From Perilla frutescens (taxonomy: Eukaryota > Streptophyta > Magnoliopsida > Lamiales > Lamiaceae), in contig BRKX01000009.1 of the NCBI GenBank assembly GCA_026008535.1, forward strand, positions 52,077,001 to 52,141,000: a DNA stretch of 64,000 nt. The letters are read 5' to 3'. Numbering within the stretch: position 1 is the first letter of the stretch; each line of letters opens with the position of its first letter. Under the pieces are notes generated by a model. The model made no database searches. It saw only the letters and a program-made list of their open reading frames with translations, and had not been told where the DNA came from. The position numbers and the translations under genes are program-made. Below are positions 51,299 through 62,672 of this stretch, one piece after another.

Positions 51299-51690
51299 TG
51301 TAGAAATCAAAGATTGATTGGAAGATGAATTCATTATTTAATTGAAAACTAGAAAATGCAATCTCTCTGTTTTGATTGCTTACAAAGATATTGAAAAGTT
51401 CTTCAAAAATTACAACAATACAAATGAGATCCTCCTTATTTATACAGTCTTGGAGAGCTAAGAAAATATTTAGCTGGCCGGAAATATCTAGTTGGCCGGA
51501 AAATATCTAGCTAATTGAACGGTGACGATGCTAGATCCGCACACGCTTGAGTGGACGATCCAAATCACATCTTGGAGCATGCACAAGCTCATGCAGATGA
51601 TAACTAGTGGTCCTGCAACCATAACAAAGGAGCATAAGTTGTTGACGTGGCATCTTGCATGTATAACAGCTATATTATGCAACTTCAACA
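51299..51690 (-). repeat. 3' LTR of copia-2 (392 bp)
   Basis: On the - strand it begins TGTTGAAGTTGCATAATATA and ends ATTTCTACA. The start is fixed by the adjacent G-rich polypurine tract. It contains TATAAATA (51,437-51,444), a probable LTR core promoter reading leftwards, antisense to MATE. Confidence 0.9.
51437..51444 (-). promoter_or_regulatory. TATA box in the copia-2 LTR
   Basis: TATAAATA followed by AGGAGG on the - strand, inside the LTR. It would initiate transcription towards MATE exon 5 on the antisense strand. Confidence 0.6.
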
Positions 51691-54600
51691 CCCCCCCTCA
51701 AGATGAGCCCGGTGAAGATCGGCAACGCTCATCTTGGACAACAGAAATCGGAAGCGCGAACTAGGAAGAGACTTCGTGAAAAGATCTGCTAACTGGGATT
51801 GAGAAGGAACATAGAGAGGTGTAATGAATCCTTTCTTGTACTCTGCTCACGAGAGAAATGACAGTCCAAGTCCAAGTGCTTGGTCTGCTCATGAAAAACA
51901 GGATTTTTAGTAATATGCACGGCAGCTTGGTTGTCACAGAAGACAGAAAGAGGCAGAGAGACTGGAACATGGAAAGCGTGCAAAAGAGAAGAAATCCACA
52001 TAAGCTCATGGACAGTGATACTTAAGCTCCTATATTCAGCTTCCGCGGTTGACATAGAAACAGTACTCTGCTTCTTGCAGTGCCAAGACACCATAGATGA
52101 GCCAAGGAAGACACAATATCCGGAGAGAGAACGACGAGTGTCTGGGCACGAGCCCCAGTCAACATCACAGTAAGCTGATAAAATGAGGGAACTCGAAGAA
52201 GAGAAAAATAGACCAAGCGAAGGACAACCCTTGAGGTATTTTAATACATGAGTAGCGGCATCCCAGTGAGATAGGAAATGAGAGATACAAATTGGCTAAG
52301 TTGCTGGACTGCATAGGAAAGGTCAGGTCGTGTGAGATTTAAATAAAGCAACTTGCCTACTAGTCTACGGTATCTATCTGGATCAGGCATAAGAGGTGAA
52401 TCAGCTGCAAGATGTATGCCAGGTGGAAGGGGTGTAGATGTAGGTTTACAGCCTATAAGTCCAGCCGAGTCAAGCAAATCAAGAATGTATTTACGCTGGC
52501 TTAGATAAGTCCCATCACTACCCCTTGCAATCTCCACTCCTAAGAAGTATCTAGCAGCTCCCAGATCTTTAATAGTAAAGGCAAAGTGAAGAGCCTTTTT
52601 AACATCACAAATATTATCAAGACTAGGCCCTGTGATGAGAATATCATCAATATAGACTAGCAAGGCCAAGAATTGATCACCAGTACCCTTGAGGAAGAGA
52701 TAATTATCATCAGGAGACTGTGAAAAACCAAGAGATAATAGAAGCTTACTGAATTCGATGTTCCATTTCCTGGAAGCCTTCTTGAGTCCATATAGACTCT
52801 TGATCAACTTGCACACTTGATTGGGTAAAGCTTTGTGATACTCCTGTGAAGGAAGCATGTAGATGTCATCACTCAAGTGGCCATGTAAAAAAGCATTATT
52901 AACATCGATTTGGTGAAGAGTCCAGGAATAAATAGTAGCAAGAGCAATAAGAAGTCTTATAGTCACCAGCTTAGCAACTGGTGAAAATACTTCATGATAA
53001 TCAAGACCATATTCTTGCTTATATCCTTTTGCTACTAACTGGGTCTTGAACCTTTCAACAGTGCCATCACTATTAAGATTAACTTTATAGACCCATTTTG
53101 ATCCAATGGCTTGTTTTCCAGGTGGTAAAGTAGTAAGCATCCAAGTTTGGTTAGACTCAAGGGCTAGAAGTTCATGTTCTATGGCATGAGTCCACTCAAT
53201 ATACTTACTAGCCTCTTGATAAGAAGATGGTTCTGTCAAGGATTCAACATTGAGTAAGAAAGACTGATAAGTAGGTGTGAAAGAAGGGGAGGAAATATAT
53301 GGAAATGTAAGGGGTGTAAGAGTGGAAAAGACATTGGGTAGGTGAGAATGGTCAACTGAACAGACATAGTCCTGTAAATAAGCTGGAGGATGTGTAATCC
53401 TACCACTTCTTCTTGGTTTTGGAACATGTGTGATATCATGTTCAGGTTGAGGAGCAGAAATATAAACAAACTGGTCTGCAGAATGTACAGGAATAGTGAA
53501 ATTGGGAGAAATATAGTCATCAAAACTAGGAAATGGAAGGAAAGGTACTGACTTAGAACACTGCAATGGAAAAGAGTCTGGCACAAATTTTACATCCCTA
53601 GAAATGAGAACTCTGTGATCATCCAAGTTATAAAGAATGTATCACTTTCTGTTGGCTGCATATCCTAGAAATAGTCATTTGTAGCATCTGGAATCAAATT
53701 TTGTTTTAGAAGCTATAGTATTTGCTGCAAAGCTCAGGCACCCAAAAGGTTGAACAACATGCATATCAGGAGCTTTGTGAAACAATATCTCATAGGGAGA
53801 TTCCCAATTTAGAACTGCAGAGGGGGTTCTAGTTATGAGCCAAGTAGCATGAAGGATTGAGTATGGCCAAAACTTACTGGGCAATTTGCTTTGGAACATA
53901 AGTGCCCTGGCCACTTGCAATAGATGCTTGTGTTTGCGTTCTACAATTCCATTTTGTTGTGGACTGTAGACACAAGATTTCTGATGTATAATGTCCTTCT
54001 CCTGAAATAAATGATTAACAGCAGAATTAATGAATTATGTCCCATTATCTGATCTGAATTTTTTTACCTTTAATCCAAATTGTGTCTTCACCATGGCCAA
54101 GAAACTTCGAAGCACTGTGAATACATGTGCTTTAGAATGGAGCAGATAAGTCCACGTAGATCTGGAATGATCTTCAACCAGAGTTAGTATATAAGCAGTC
54201 TGAGTAATGCTGTCTTCTTTGTAAGGTCCCCACAGATCTCCATGGATTAGTTCAAAAGGTGTTTTAGTCCTTCTTTGTAGGAGGGAAAAAGGGTGTCTCT
54301 GCTGTTTTGCTCTATAACAGATTTCACAGACAGAAATCTCATCAAATCCTGCTTCAGAGTAAAATCTCTTCAAATGAGACATATGCCTCATGCTTCCAAC
54401 TGAAGGATACCCTAGGTATTCATGCCATTGTTGTAAAGATAAATCTCTATTTCCTTCAGTTGAGCATATCTTTTCTGATGCTACATGCTTAAACACATAT
54501 AATCTGCCTTTCAGCTTGCCAACACCGAGAATATGATCATTAGCTTGATTCTGTATAAGGCAATGTGATGGTAGGAATAGGACTTTTCCTTGTAGATCTT

Positions 54601-54776
54601 TGGCCATCTGTCCTACTGAGATCAAATTGTGGGTGAAAGATGGTGCAAATAGCACATTCTGAAGTTCAATATCATCATTCAGTTGCACCTTTCCACAATA
54701 ATGTGCTAATAGATTGGATCCATCTGGTAAGAATATCTTTTGTGGCTCTGGCAATTTTCTCATATCATGCATTAGG
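51685..54776 (-). pseudogene. copia-2 pol (distal protease, integrase, RT, RNase H), degenerate
   Basis: Continues the protease frame after the nested insertion. It contains the GAG-pre-integrase zinc region (QQWHEYLGYPS, with Tyr where His is usual), integrase Asp residues in IHGDLWG and RSDNGT, and Glu in QNGIVERKH. RT has LLVYIDDILITG (YIDD rather than YVDD). RNase H carries STAEAEYRSL and FCDNQAA, and the C-terminus is LADLFTK...HLEGGC. In-frame stops: TAA 54,035-54,037, TGA 53,675-53,677, TGA 53,642-53,644. Frameshifts lie near 52,285 and near 51,855. The final stop (51,685-51,687) lies just inside the LTR. Confidence 0.9.
51691..51699 (-). other. Polypurine tract of copia-2
   Basis: GAGGGGGGG on the - strand immediately before the 3' LTR: the plus-strand priming site. 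It overlaps the last pol codons (HLEGG). Confidence 0.9.
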
Positions 54777-54781
54777 GTTGG
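54777..54781. other. Target-site duplication, left copy (GTTGG)
   Basis: GTTGG abuts the TG end of the nested gypsy element and matches 62,668-62,672. Removing the element and one copy rejoins the copia-2 protease frame (Asn-Pro-Thr-Leu-Met). Confidence 0.95.
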
Positions 54782-56432
54782 TGATGTGAGATAGTTACTC
54801 TCCACAATGGTTTCAATATTTATAAAACTCGTGTCATGTCTACAAGTGTATAAGCATATGATTGTAGATATGATGATACGAGGTCGATCCACGGGGAAAA
54901 GGAATTAAATGTGAAAATGCAAGTACCACGATGATAGATTGATAAAATATCTAGACTATGAATAGATGAGGAGTGATTATCATACCACAAAACCAACGCA
55001 TAAACTAAATAATGAAATACCAAACAACAACAATAAACAATCTAAATAGCAAATGAAATAAACAATACCAACAAGAGAGAGATATTTGAAGATGATAAAT
55101 AAGGGCAAGACTCTAGGATATGGATTCACAACATTCCTCTTGATCAAACAACAAGGGTTAAACACACAATTATGCTAAGTTTATAGATAGGAAGACCATG
55201 AATATAGAAGAAGCATCTCTCAAATATCTCCTTAATTGCGAATGCAACAAGGATGGTTATCTCTAACACATTCCAAGGTCGCACCTACCAAAGGCTCTAA
55301 GGGGTCACATTTCCTTCCACATATTCGACATTCAACGAAGAGTACAAATACATAGATTTAATCCATACATGTTTATGATCACAAGATTGACTAGATACAT
55401 GTGATTCAAACATTTGATGTTAAATGAATGCCACTTCAAATAACACCATACAAGAACTAGCAAAGATTGAAATCTTGACAAAACACACCCATAGATTAAA
55501 CCCTAGTCAAGAACAAGATTCACATTGTTTCTCCACATCCTAGAGCCCTAAGGCTCTAGCCAACCATATTTACAACAAAATCAAGAATACAAAAGGAAGA
55601 ATCAAAATCCATTCTAAGTACAAGAGTAAAAGAGGGAAGGAGAAGATAAAACCCAATGTTGAACAATCTCCTTCAATCCCTTGGCTTGAATCCTCAAATG
55701 GATGGATGGATCTTCCTTCTTCTTCTTGATCTTCAAAAATCCCCAAATGTAGTGTTTCTTCAAGTTTATTTCGAGTGGGAGAAGTGTTAGATTCGTCTTT
55801 ATAAATCCCCAATAGATATATAAAGTAATGGACCAATAATTGGATGCCAAAAGTCAACTTTCAATTCCGTCAGTCCGAAACGCGACCCCAGGTGCTAGGG
55901 CTTTGGGGTCGGGCTTTGCAGTGTATTTGAAACACGACCCCAGGTGCTAGGGCTTTTCGGTCGGGCTTTCAACAAAGAAAAACTCCTCTCTGAAGTGCTC
56001 TACAGTGCGACCCATGAGTAACTTTTTGGGGTCGGGCTTTGCAGTGTATTTGAAACGCGACCCCAGGTGCTAGGACTTTTGGGTCGGGCTTTCAACAAAG
56101 AAAAACTCCTCTCTGAAGTGCTCTACAGTGCGACCCATGAGTAGCTTTTTGGGGTCGGGCTTTGCAGTGTATTTGAAACGCAACCCCAGGTGCTAGGACT
56201 TTGGGGTCGTGTTTCAGCTTGTGTCTTGGTTTTCTTGTCCTTTGCTCGTCTTTGTGCTACCTTTTCGATCCAATTGACGAACTTGACTTATTTTGCATTG
56301 TTTGAACCCAAAAACTTTCTAAATTGGTCACATAAACATAAGATTTAAACAATATTAACAATATTTACAACATATATACATGATAACCAAGTGCAAATGC
56401 ACTCAAAATGAGTGCAATTTATGCACTCATCA
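54782..56432 (-). repeat. 3' LTR of the nested gypsy element (1,651 bp)
   Basis: Starts TGATGTGAGATAG (+ strand) and ends ATGCACTCATCA. It matches 61,012-62,667 throughout. Over the first ~240 bp I count about eleven substitutions and one 12-bp indel. It contains 123-bp internal tandem repeats near 55,921-56,200. Confidence 0.95.
55870..56215. repeat. 123-bp tandem repeats inside the gypsy 3' LTR
   Basis: GTGTATTTGAAAC followed by GACCCCAGGTGCTAGG recurs at 55,921, 56,044 and 56,167, an exact 123-bp period, with a partial unit before. It is GC-richer than the rest of the LTR. The matching array in the other LTR has starts at 62,140, 62,263 and 62,386. Confidence 0.93.
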
Positions 56433-56445
56433 ACTTCCTCAAACT
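56433..56445 (-). other. Polypurine tract of the gypsy element
   Basis: GTTTGAGGAAGT on the - strand abuts the 3' LTR start TGATGAGTGC. This is the expected position of the plus-strand primer. Confidence 0.7.
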
Positions 56446-57919
56446 TAAATATTTGTTTGTCCTCAAACAAAAACAAGAGTAAAAGAGCAAAATAATTGAG
56501 CATAATGGAATCAAGATGGCATTTTGCTTCAAAAATCAAGAGATAGACAATGCATAGATGATATTGGCAATCAAACATAAACAAAAAACCTCAAAATCAT
56601 CATGATACAATTAATTAAGTTCAAGCTCTCTCAAGGATCAATAAACGCTCACTCTCGAGTGTATAGGCTAAATGTGTATCGCTCAAGGTCAAGAGTGCAC
56701 TAGAATCCTACCATATGCTTGCAAAGTGACTACAATCTCCACTACTCCACATGTGTTCTCAAACAAGAATCATTAAGGGCTTTTCGGGTTGTACTGAAGG
56801 CTTTTCGGAAGGGTAGGAAAAATATTTGGTAAAGTGGCGTCCCAAAATACCAAATCAATACATTATCAACCAAGTAGAACCACACAAGTCCTTTTTACCC
56901 TTTTTATTTCACAACCCAATCTCTTTGAGATTTTTCCAAATTTTTCATCATTTCTTACTCTTTTTGTTTGTGATCACAATGTAAACATCTCTCTTCTTTT
57001 CTTCAATTAAGGATTTTCAATTCAAATCAAGATAATTCACTTCTTTTTAATCTTTTCATCACAAGAGTATTTCAACATTTTACCTTTTTCCAATTACAAG
57101 ATTTCTCAAAAGTTCCAATTGAAAGAATATACACAACTTGTCATTTATTTCATTCCCAACCCAACAAAATCAAGAATATTTCAAGGCTCAAAAAGGGCTT
57201 GCAAGGGATTCAATTTGTATTGGAAAGAAAAATATTTGGATTATCATGAGGTTAAACAACAAATAGCCTTAAATCCTTTTCAAGAAATCAAACACACAAT
57301 TGTATCCTCAATTAAGTCACCAAGCAAGTTCTAGAGAAAGACTAGTGCACCAAGAAGACCATCAATCACTCATCAAAGAAAAATTACACTTGTGTAATCT
57401 TTGGATCAAAATCTTTCCAAGGTAAGTTTTTCCTTCAATAATTGTACTTTTGAGATACGAAAAGAACCTTGTTTACACTATCATGCTATAAAATTTTGCC
57501 TTTTATCAACATTTTTCAAAAATTTTGAACATAAGCTCATGCTCATCAATGATTCCCATTTCATCAAAAACATACTCTCATAACTCCTATCATGTTACAA
57601 GAACATACACCTATTTAAGTCAAAATATTCCCAAGCCACAAATCATAAGGCAATTGAACAAAAACATAAATAAAACATCATATGCTCATGAAGCAAAACG
57701 ACATATAATCAAATATCCATCAATGCCTCCATCCAATCAATCCAACATAAAAACTTAACAAATCAAGCATAATCCAAAGCATAAATAAAATAAGCATACT
57801 CATACATCCGAACATGCTCCAATATCCGAAAACATAAATAAACTAACTAGACAATTATTTAAATAAAGCGGTAAAATGAGCAGAAAAGACCCTTGCCACC
57901 ATAACTCTCTCCCCCTCTC

Positions 57920-57957
57920 CCAAACTTATTTTGATCCAAAAGAGAAAATAAGTTTGG
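57920..57957. repeat. Perfect 13-bp inverted repeat (hairpin) in the gypsy 3' region
   Basis: CCAAACTTATTTT at 57,920-57,932 and AAAATAAGTTTGG at 57,945-57,957, with a 12-base loop. On the element's sense strand it precedes a G/A-rich run ending at ~57,905. Confidence 0.9.
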
Positions 57958-58413
57958 AGGCAAAAAGATGGTGGCAAGGCTCACTAACGGCTCAGTGAGG
58001 TGGATAGCGTGGATACTAATGTGGCAATGGCTGAGAAGATGATGACAACATGAACTGGGATTGGTTTTTGATCTTCGGGAACGAGGTCGGGCTCGGCTCT
58101 CAGCCTTTGTTTCTCGAGTTTTGAGCTCCGTGTTTTTAGCTTTTGAGCCTTTTCCATGCTTCTTTTGACATCTCTTTTCAAACACTTATGCTCTCCCGTC
58201 ATTCAACACAACTCCCTGCATTCATTTCACTCCACAAACATAAACATTAATCATAAACTTTCAATCAAAACACCACCCTTATAAACAAATCTAAACTAAA
58301 CAGGATAAACAAAATAAGACAACAAATATAAACAACATAAAAATCATTGGGTTGCCTCCCAACAAGCGCTTAATTTAACATCGTGAGCTCGATGGAATAT
58401 CAATGGCCAATAG

Positions 58414-60869
58414 TCAACCAAGAAGATATGGTGGCTTCTTATGCCACACAAGAGCACCTTCTTGAATTCTCCAAGGCATTGTAATCAAGTCCGGTTCAAA
58501 GATTCTAAAATACTCATCGGGAATATCTTCTTCACTCTTTTCTTGACAAATCATCTTGCCCGATTTGACTTTTCGAATCACCTTGCACTCCTCTGTGTCC
58601 TTAGACCCATCTTCTTTAGGAACTTCTCTTCTCTCCTTTAATTGATACATGATCGACAAGTTATGAACCCTGAGAGTAAGTTCACCTTTTTCCATATCAA
58701 TTAGGGCCCTTGCGGTACTCAAGAATGGTCTTCCTAGGATGAGTGGTATCCCTTCATTCTCCTTCATATTGAGTATCAAGAAATCAACAGGAAAAATGAA
58801 TTCGCCTACTCGCACAAGAACATTCTCAATGATCCCATTTGGACGAGTAATAGAATGGTCTGCTAATTACAAGCAAACATTTGTCGTCTTTAACTTTCCA
58901 ACTTTTAGCTTATGAAAGAAAGAAAGAGGCATAAGGTTCACACTTGCTCCAAGATCACAAAGTGCATTCACAATCAAATTTTCGCCAATATCACATGGGA
59001 TAGCAAAACTCCCCGGATCTTTTAACTTTGGTGGCAACTTTTGTTGAAGGAAGGTACTACACTCCCCCGTGAGGCTCAATACTTCACACTTCCTCAACCT
59101 TTTCTTTTTTGAAAACATTTCCTTAAAGAATTTTGCGTAGTTTGGCATTCTTTGCAACAAATTCACATGAGGGAGGTTGATGTGGACTTTTCGAAACACC
59201 TCCAAGAATTTCTTGAATTGTTCATCTTGCTCATTCTTTCGCAACCTTTCAGGATATGGAATAACAACAGGGAAGGGAGGCAAAGTTGATGGAAGTGACT
59301 TACTTGAAGTTTTCTCCGTTGACTTCTTCTCAATTCCAATTTCACAATCCTTGGCTTTCAATCCATTTTCAACTTTTCGTTCCTCAAGATTTATACAAGA
59401 AACCTCCAATTTTACCACTGACCCAACATTCAACACATGTATAGCCTTACATTGCTCTTTTGGGTTGATGGTTGTATTACTCGGGAACTTGCCTTGTTGG
59501 TGTTGATTCCCTATGATTGTAGCAAGTTGGCCCATTTGCTTCTCTAGCATATTCACTTGGGTGCCAATCGCTCCCACATGATTCTCCAATTTTTCAAAGC
59601 GAGATTGTGTCTCACCCATGTATTTTTCCGTCTTTCCCATGAATGTCATCAAGAGATCATCCATTTTAGGTTTCTTTTCTTCATCTATCACACCATTGGT
59701 AACTGAGAAACCGGGAGGTATTTGAATGGTGTTGTTTGGATTACCATAGGGCATGTTTGGATGTTGTGCCCTATTTTGATAATTTTGATTTCCACCATAT
59801 TGGCCTCCATATTGTGGTGTGTACCCTTGATTGTATGGCATTTGTTGATTTGAATAGCCTCCTCCTTTATTCACATAATTAACTTTCTCAAATTGACTTT
59901 GAGAAGTCTTGACTTTTGGATTGGTGAATGCTTCGATTCTTGAATTTAGAGTTGATACTTGAGCCACCAATAGCTCAAGTGCATCTGAATTTGAGGTAGA
60001 TGCAACTTTCTTCATTATTTGAATACCTTCTCTTGCAACTGGCCATTGAAATGAATTAGAGGCAATTTCCTCTATGATTCTCATGGCTTCGTCCGGGCCT
60101 CTTGCTAATAAGTAACCTCCTGCGGCCGCATCCATTAGTGTTCTCACCTCGGGTTTACTTCCACCATAGAAGATACACACTTGGTGATTGGTTCCAAACC
60201 CATGCCCAGGGCACTTTCTTAGCATCTCTCTAAAGCGTTCCCACGCCTCATACATGTTTTCCTCATCACATTACTTGAACACGGTGATGTCGCCTTTAAG
60301 TTTGAGAGTTTTTCTGGGTGGGAAGAACTTGTGAAGGAACTTTGTCACCAATGCATCCCATGTTTGGAATGATCCTTGGCTTGGCTCAACCACCAAGTCT
60401 CCGCCTTGTCGCTCAAAGAAAATGGGAATAGTCGAATTCGGATTGCATCATCCGGGACTCCATTCGTCTTTATCATCCCACTATACTCAAGAAACTTGCG
60501 TATGTGCTCATTTGGATCCTCTATTGGCGTTCCTCGGAATGGGTGTTGTTGGATCATGAGTATAAGGGACGTCTTGAACTCGAAATTGTTGGCTTGAATG
60601 GGTGGTCCATTCGCCATCCCTTGATTCACGACGGGTTGGAAAAGGTTTCGGATTGGGGCCTCCACATTTCTATGTTGTGCTTCTTCTTGGGCTCTCAATT
60701 GCCCTTGCATAACCTCTAATTGCCTTTGCATTTGGGCAATCATAGGATCTTGAACTGGTGGAAGGTTATCCGCCATTCTCCTCCGTCTACGTGCGTTGTT
60801 GTGGCGCACCATTGCTTCAATTTCTGAATCCAAGTCGATAGGTGGCTCACCTCTAGATCGAGTGTGCAT
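58414..60869 (-). pseudogene. Athila-like gag-protease, degenerate
   Basis: The ATG at 60,869 opens a gag with Arg-rich and Gln-rich N-terminal segments. The Retrotrans_gag domain follows (IEDPNEHIRKFLEY, IRLRLFPFSLSDKAETW, MYEAWERFREMLRKCPGHG, DAAAGGYLL). A Gln/Asn/Gly-rich linker and coiled-coil-like segment lead to a retropepsin-like region (ALCDLGASVNLMPLS, then GIPLILGRPFL). Defects: a frameshift near 60,390-60,402, TAA at 60,271-60,273 and TAA at 58,867-58,869, the last two each fitting CAA-to-TAA. I saw no zinc knuckle. The frame ends at 58,414, where autonomous relatives would continue into RT. Confidence 0.88.
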
Positions 60870-60987
60870 ACACTACCTGTCAAAGAACCAAGAAATCAAT
60901 GCAAATCTTAACAAAATAAAATAAAATGTCTAAACTAATCCACACAATCGTTATCACAATATTGCATATATCAAATTAATTCACAAT

Positions 60988-61005
60988 TCCCCGGCAACGG
61001 CACCA
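60988..61005 (-). other. Primer binding site (tRNA-Asp type) of the gypsy element
   Basis: The + strand TCCCCGGCAACGGCACCA equals the plant tRNA-Asp(GUC) 3' end as I know it, apart from one mismatch (A for G) near the CCA. It sits 6 bp from the 5' LTR, as expected for the Athila group. Confidence 0.85.
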
Positions 61006-61011
61006 AAAACT

Positions 61012-62667
61012 TGATGTGAGATATTTACTCTCCACAATGGATTCAATATTTATAAAACTCGTGTCATGCCTACAAGTGTATAAGCATATGATTGTAGATA
61101 TGATGATACGAGGTCGATCCACAGGGAAAAGAAATTAAACGTGAAAATGCAAGTACCACGACGATAGATCTAGACTATCAATAGATGAGGGGTGATTATC
61201 ATAACACAAAACCAACACATAAACTAAATAATGAAATACCAAACAACAACAATAAACAATCTAAATAGAAAATGAAATAAACAATACCAACAAGAGAGAG
61301 ATATTTGAAGATGATAAATAAGGGCAAGACTCTAGGATATGGATTCACAACATTCCTCTTGATCAAACAACAAGGATTAAACACACAATTATGATAAGTT
61401 CATAGATAGAAAGACCACGAATATAGAAGAAACATCTCTCGAATATCTCCTTAATTGCGAATGCAACAAGGATGGCTATCTCTAACACATTCCAAGGTCG
61501 CACCTACCAAAGGCTCTAAGGGGTCACATTTCCTTCCACATATTCAACATTCAACGAAGAGTACAAATACATAGATTTAATCCATACATGTTTATGATCA
61601 CAAGATTGACTAGATGCATGTGATTCAAACATTTGATGTTAAATGAATGCCACTTCAAATAACACCTTACAAGAACTAGCAAAGATTGAAATCTTAACAA
61701 AACACACCCATAGATTAAACCCTAGTTAAGAACAAGATTCACATTGTTTCTCCATATCCTAGAGCCCTAAGGCTCTAGCCAACCATATTTACAACAAAAT
61801 CAAGAATACAAAAGGAAGAATCAAAATCCATTCTAAGTACAAGAGTAAAAGAGGGAAGGAGGAGATAAAACCCAATGTTGAACAATCTCCTTCAATCCCT
61901 TGGCTTGAATCCTCAAATGGATGGATGGATCTTCCTTCTTCTTCTTGATCTTCAAAAATCCCCAAATGTAGTGTTTCTTCAAGTGTATTTCGAGTCGGAG
62001 AAGTGTTAGATTCGTCTTTTTAAATCCCCAATAGATATATAAAGTAATGGACCAATAATTGGATGTCAAAAGTCAACTTTCAATTCCGTCAGTCCGAAAC
62101 GCGACCCCAGGTGCTAGGGCTTTGGGGTCGGGCTTTGCAGTGTATTTGAAACGCGACCCCAGGTGCTAGGGCTTTTGGGTCGGGCTTTCAACAAAGAAAA
62201 ACTCCTCTCTGAAGTGCTCTACAGTGCGACCCATGAGTAGCTTTTTGGGGTTGGGCTTTGCAGTGTATTTGAAACGCGACCCCAGGTGCTAGGACTTTTG
62301 GGTTGGGCTTTCAACAAAGAAAAACTCCTCTCTGAAGTGCTCTACAGTGCGACCCATGAGTAGCTTTTTGGGGTTAGGCTTTGCAGTGTATTTGAAACGC
62401 GACCCCAGGTGCTAGGGCTTTGGGGTCGCGTTTCAGCTTGTGTCTTGGTTTTCTTGTCCTTTGCTCGTCTTTGTGCTACCTTTTCGATCCAATTCACGAA
62501 CTTGACTTATTTTGCATTGTTTGAACCCAAAAACTCCTTAAATTGGTCACATTACACCAAACATAAGATTTAAACAATATTAACAATATTTACAACATAT
62601 ATACATGATAACCAAGTGCAAGTGCACTCAAAATGAGTGCAAATGAGTGCAATTTATGCACTCATCA
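61012..62667 (-). repeat. 5' LTR of the nested gypsy element (1,656 bp)
   Basis: Pairs with 54,782-56,432. It carries the 123-bp tandem repeat array (62,140-62,435) and an extra AAATGAGTGC-type duplication near 62,632-62,650 that the other LTR lacks. Confidence 0.95.
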
Positions 62668-62672
62668 GTTGG
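62668..62672. other. Target-site duplication, right copy (GTTGG)
   Basis: Matches 54,777-54,781 and marks the insertion point within the copia-2 protease. Confidence 0.95.

Larger units (their letters stand above)
56433..58413 (-). other. Gypsy element 3' non-coding region (RT and integrase absent)
   Basis: About 2 kb without retroelement domains. On the - strand, GCGCTTGTTGGGAGGCAACC at about 58,345-58,365 follows the protease frame directly; I recall this block from Athila-type elements downstream of pol. A short frame at 57,984-58,202 (72 aa, charged N-terminus, hydrophobic C-terminus) has no recognised relative. A 13-bp inverted repeat lies at 57,920-57,957. Confidence 0.75.
54782..62667 (-). 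mobile_element. Non-autonomous Athila-like Ty3-gypsy retrotransposon (7,886 bp), nested in copia-2
   Basis: Two ~1.65-kb LTRs with TGATG(T/A)...CATCA ends, GTTGG target duplications on both sides, a tRNA-Asp-type primer binding site, a polypurine tract, and one gag-protease region with Athila-type motifs. No reverse transcriptase, RNase H or integrase is present. The sequence passes from the end of protease to the 3' non-coding region, so mobility would have needed proteins from a related complete element. Confidence 0.93.

Noticed and set aside
54980..55857. Several 60-95-aa reverse frames, repeated near 61,199-62,069
   Set aside because: They occur in both gypsy LTRs and have no domain character; they are LTR sequence.
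57119..57758. Short + strand frames of 60-77 aa
   Set aside because: Chance frames in the non-coding, antisense region of the gypsy element.
59177..60719. + strand frames of 66-109 aa
   Set aside because: Complement shadows of the Athila-like gag on the - strand.
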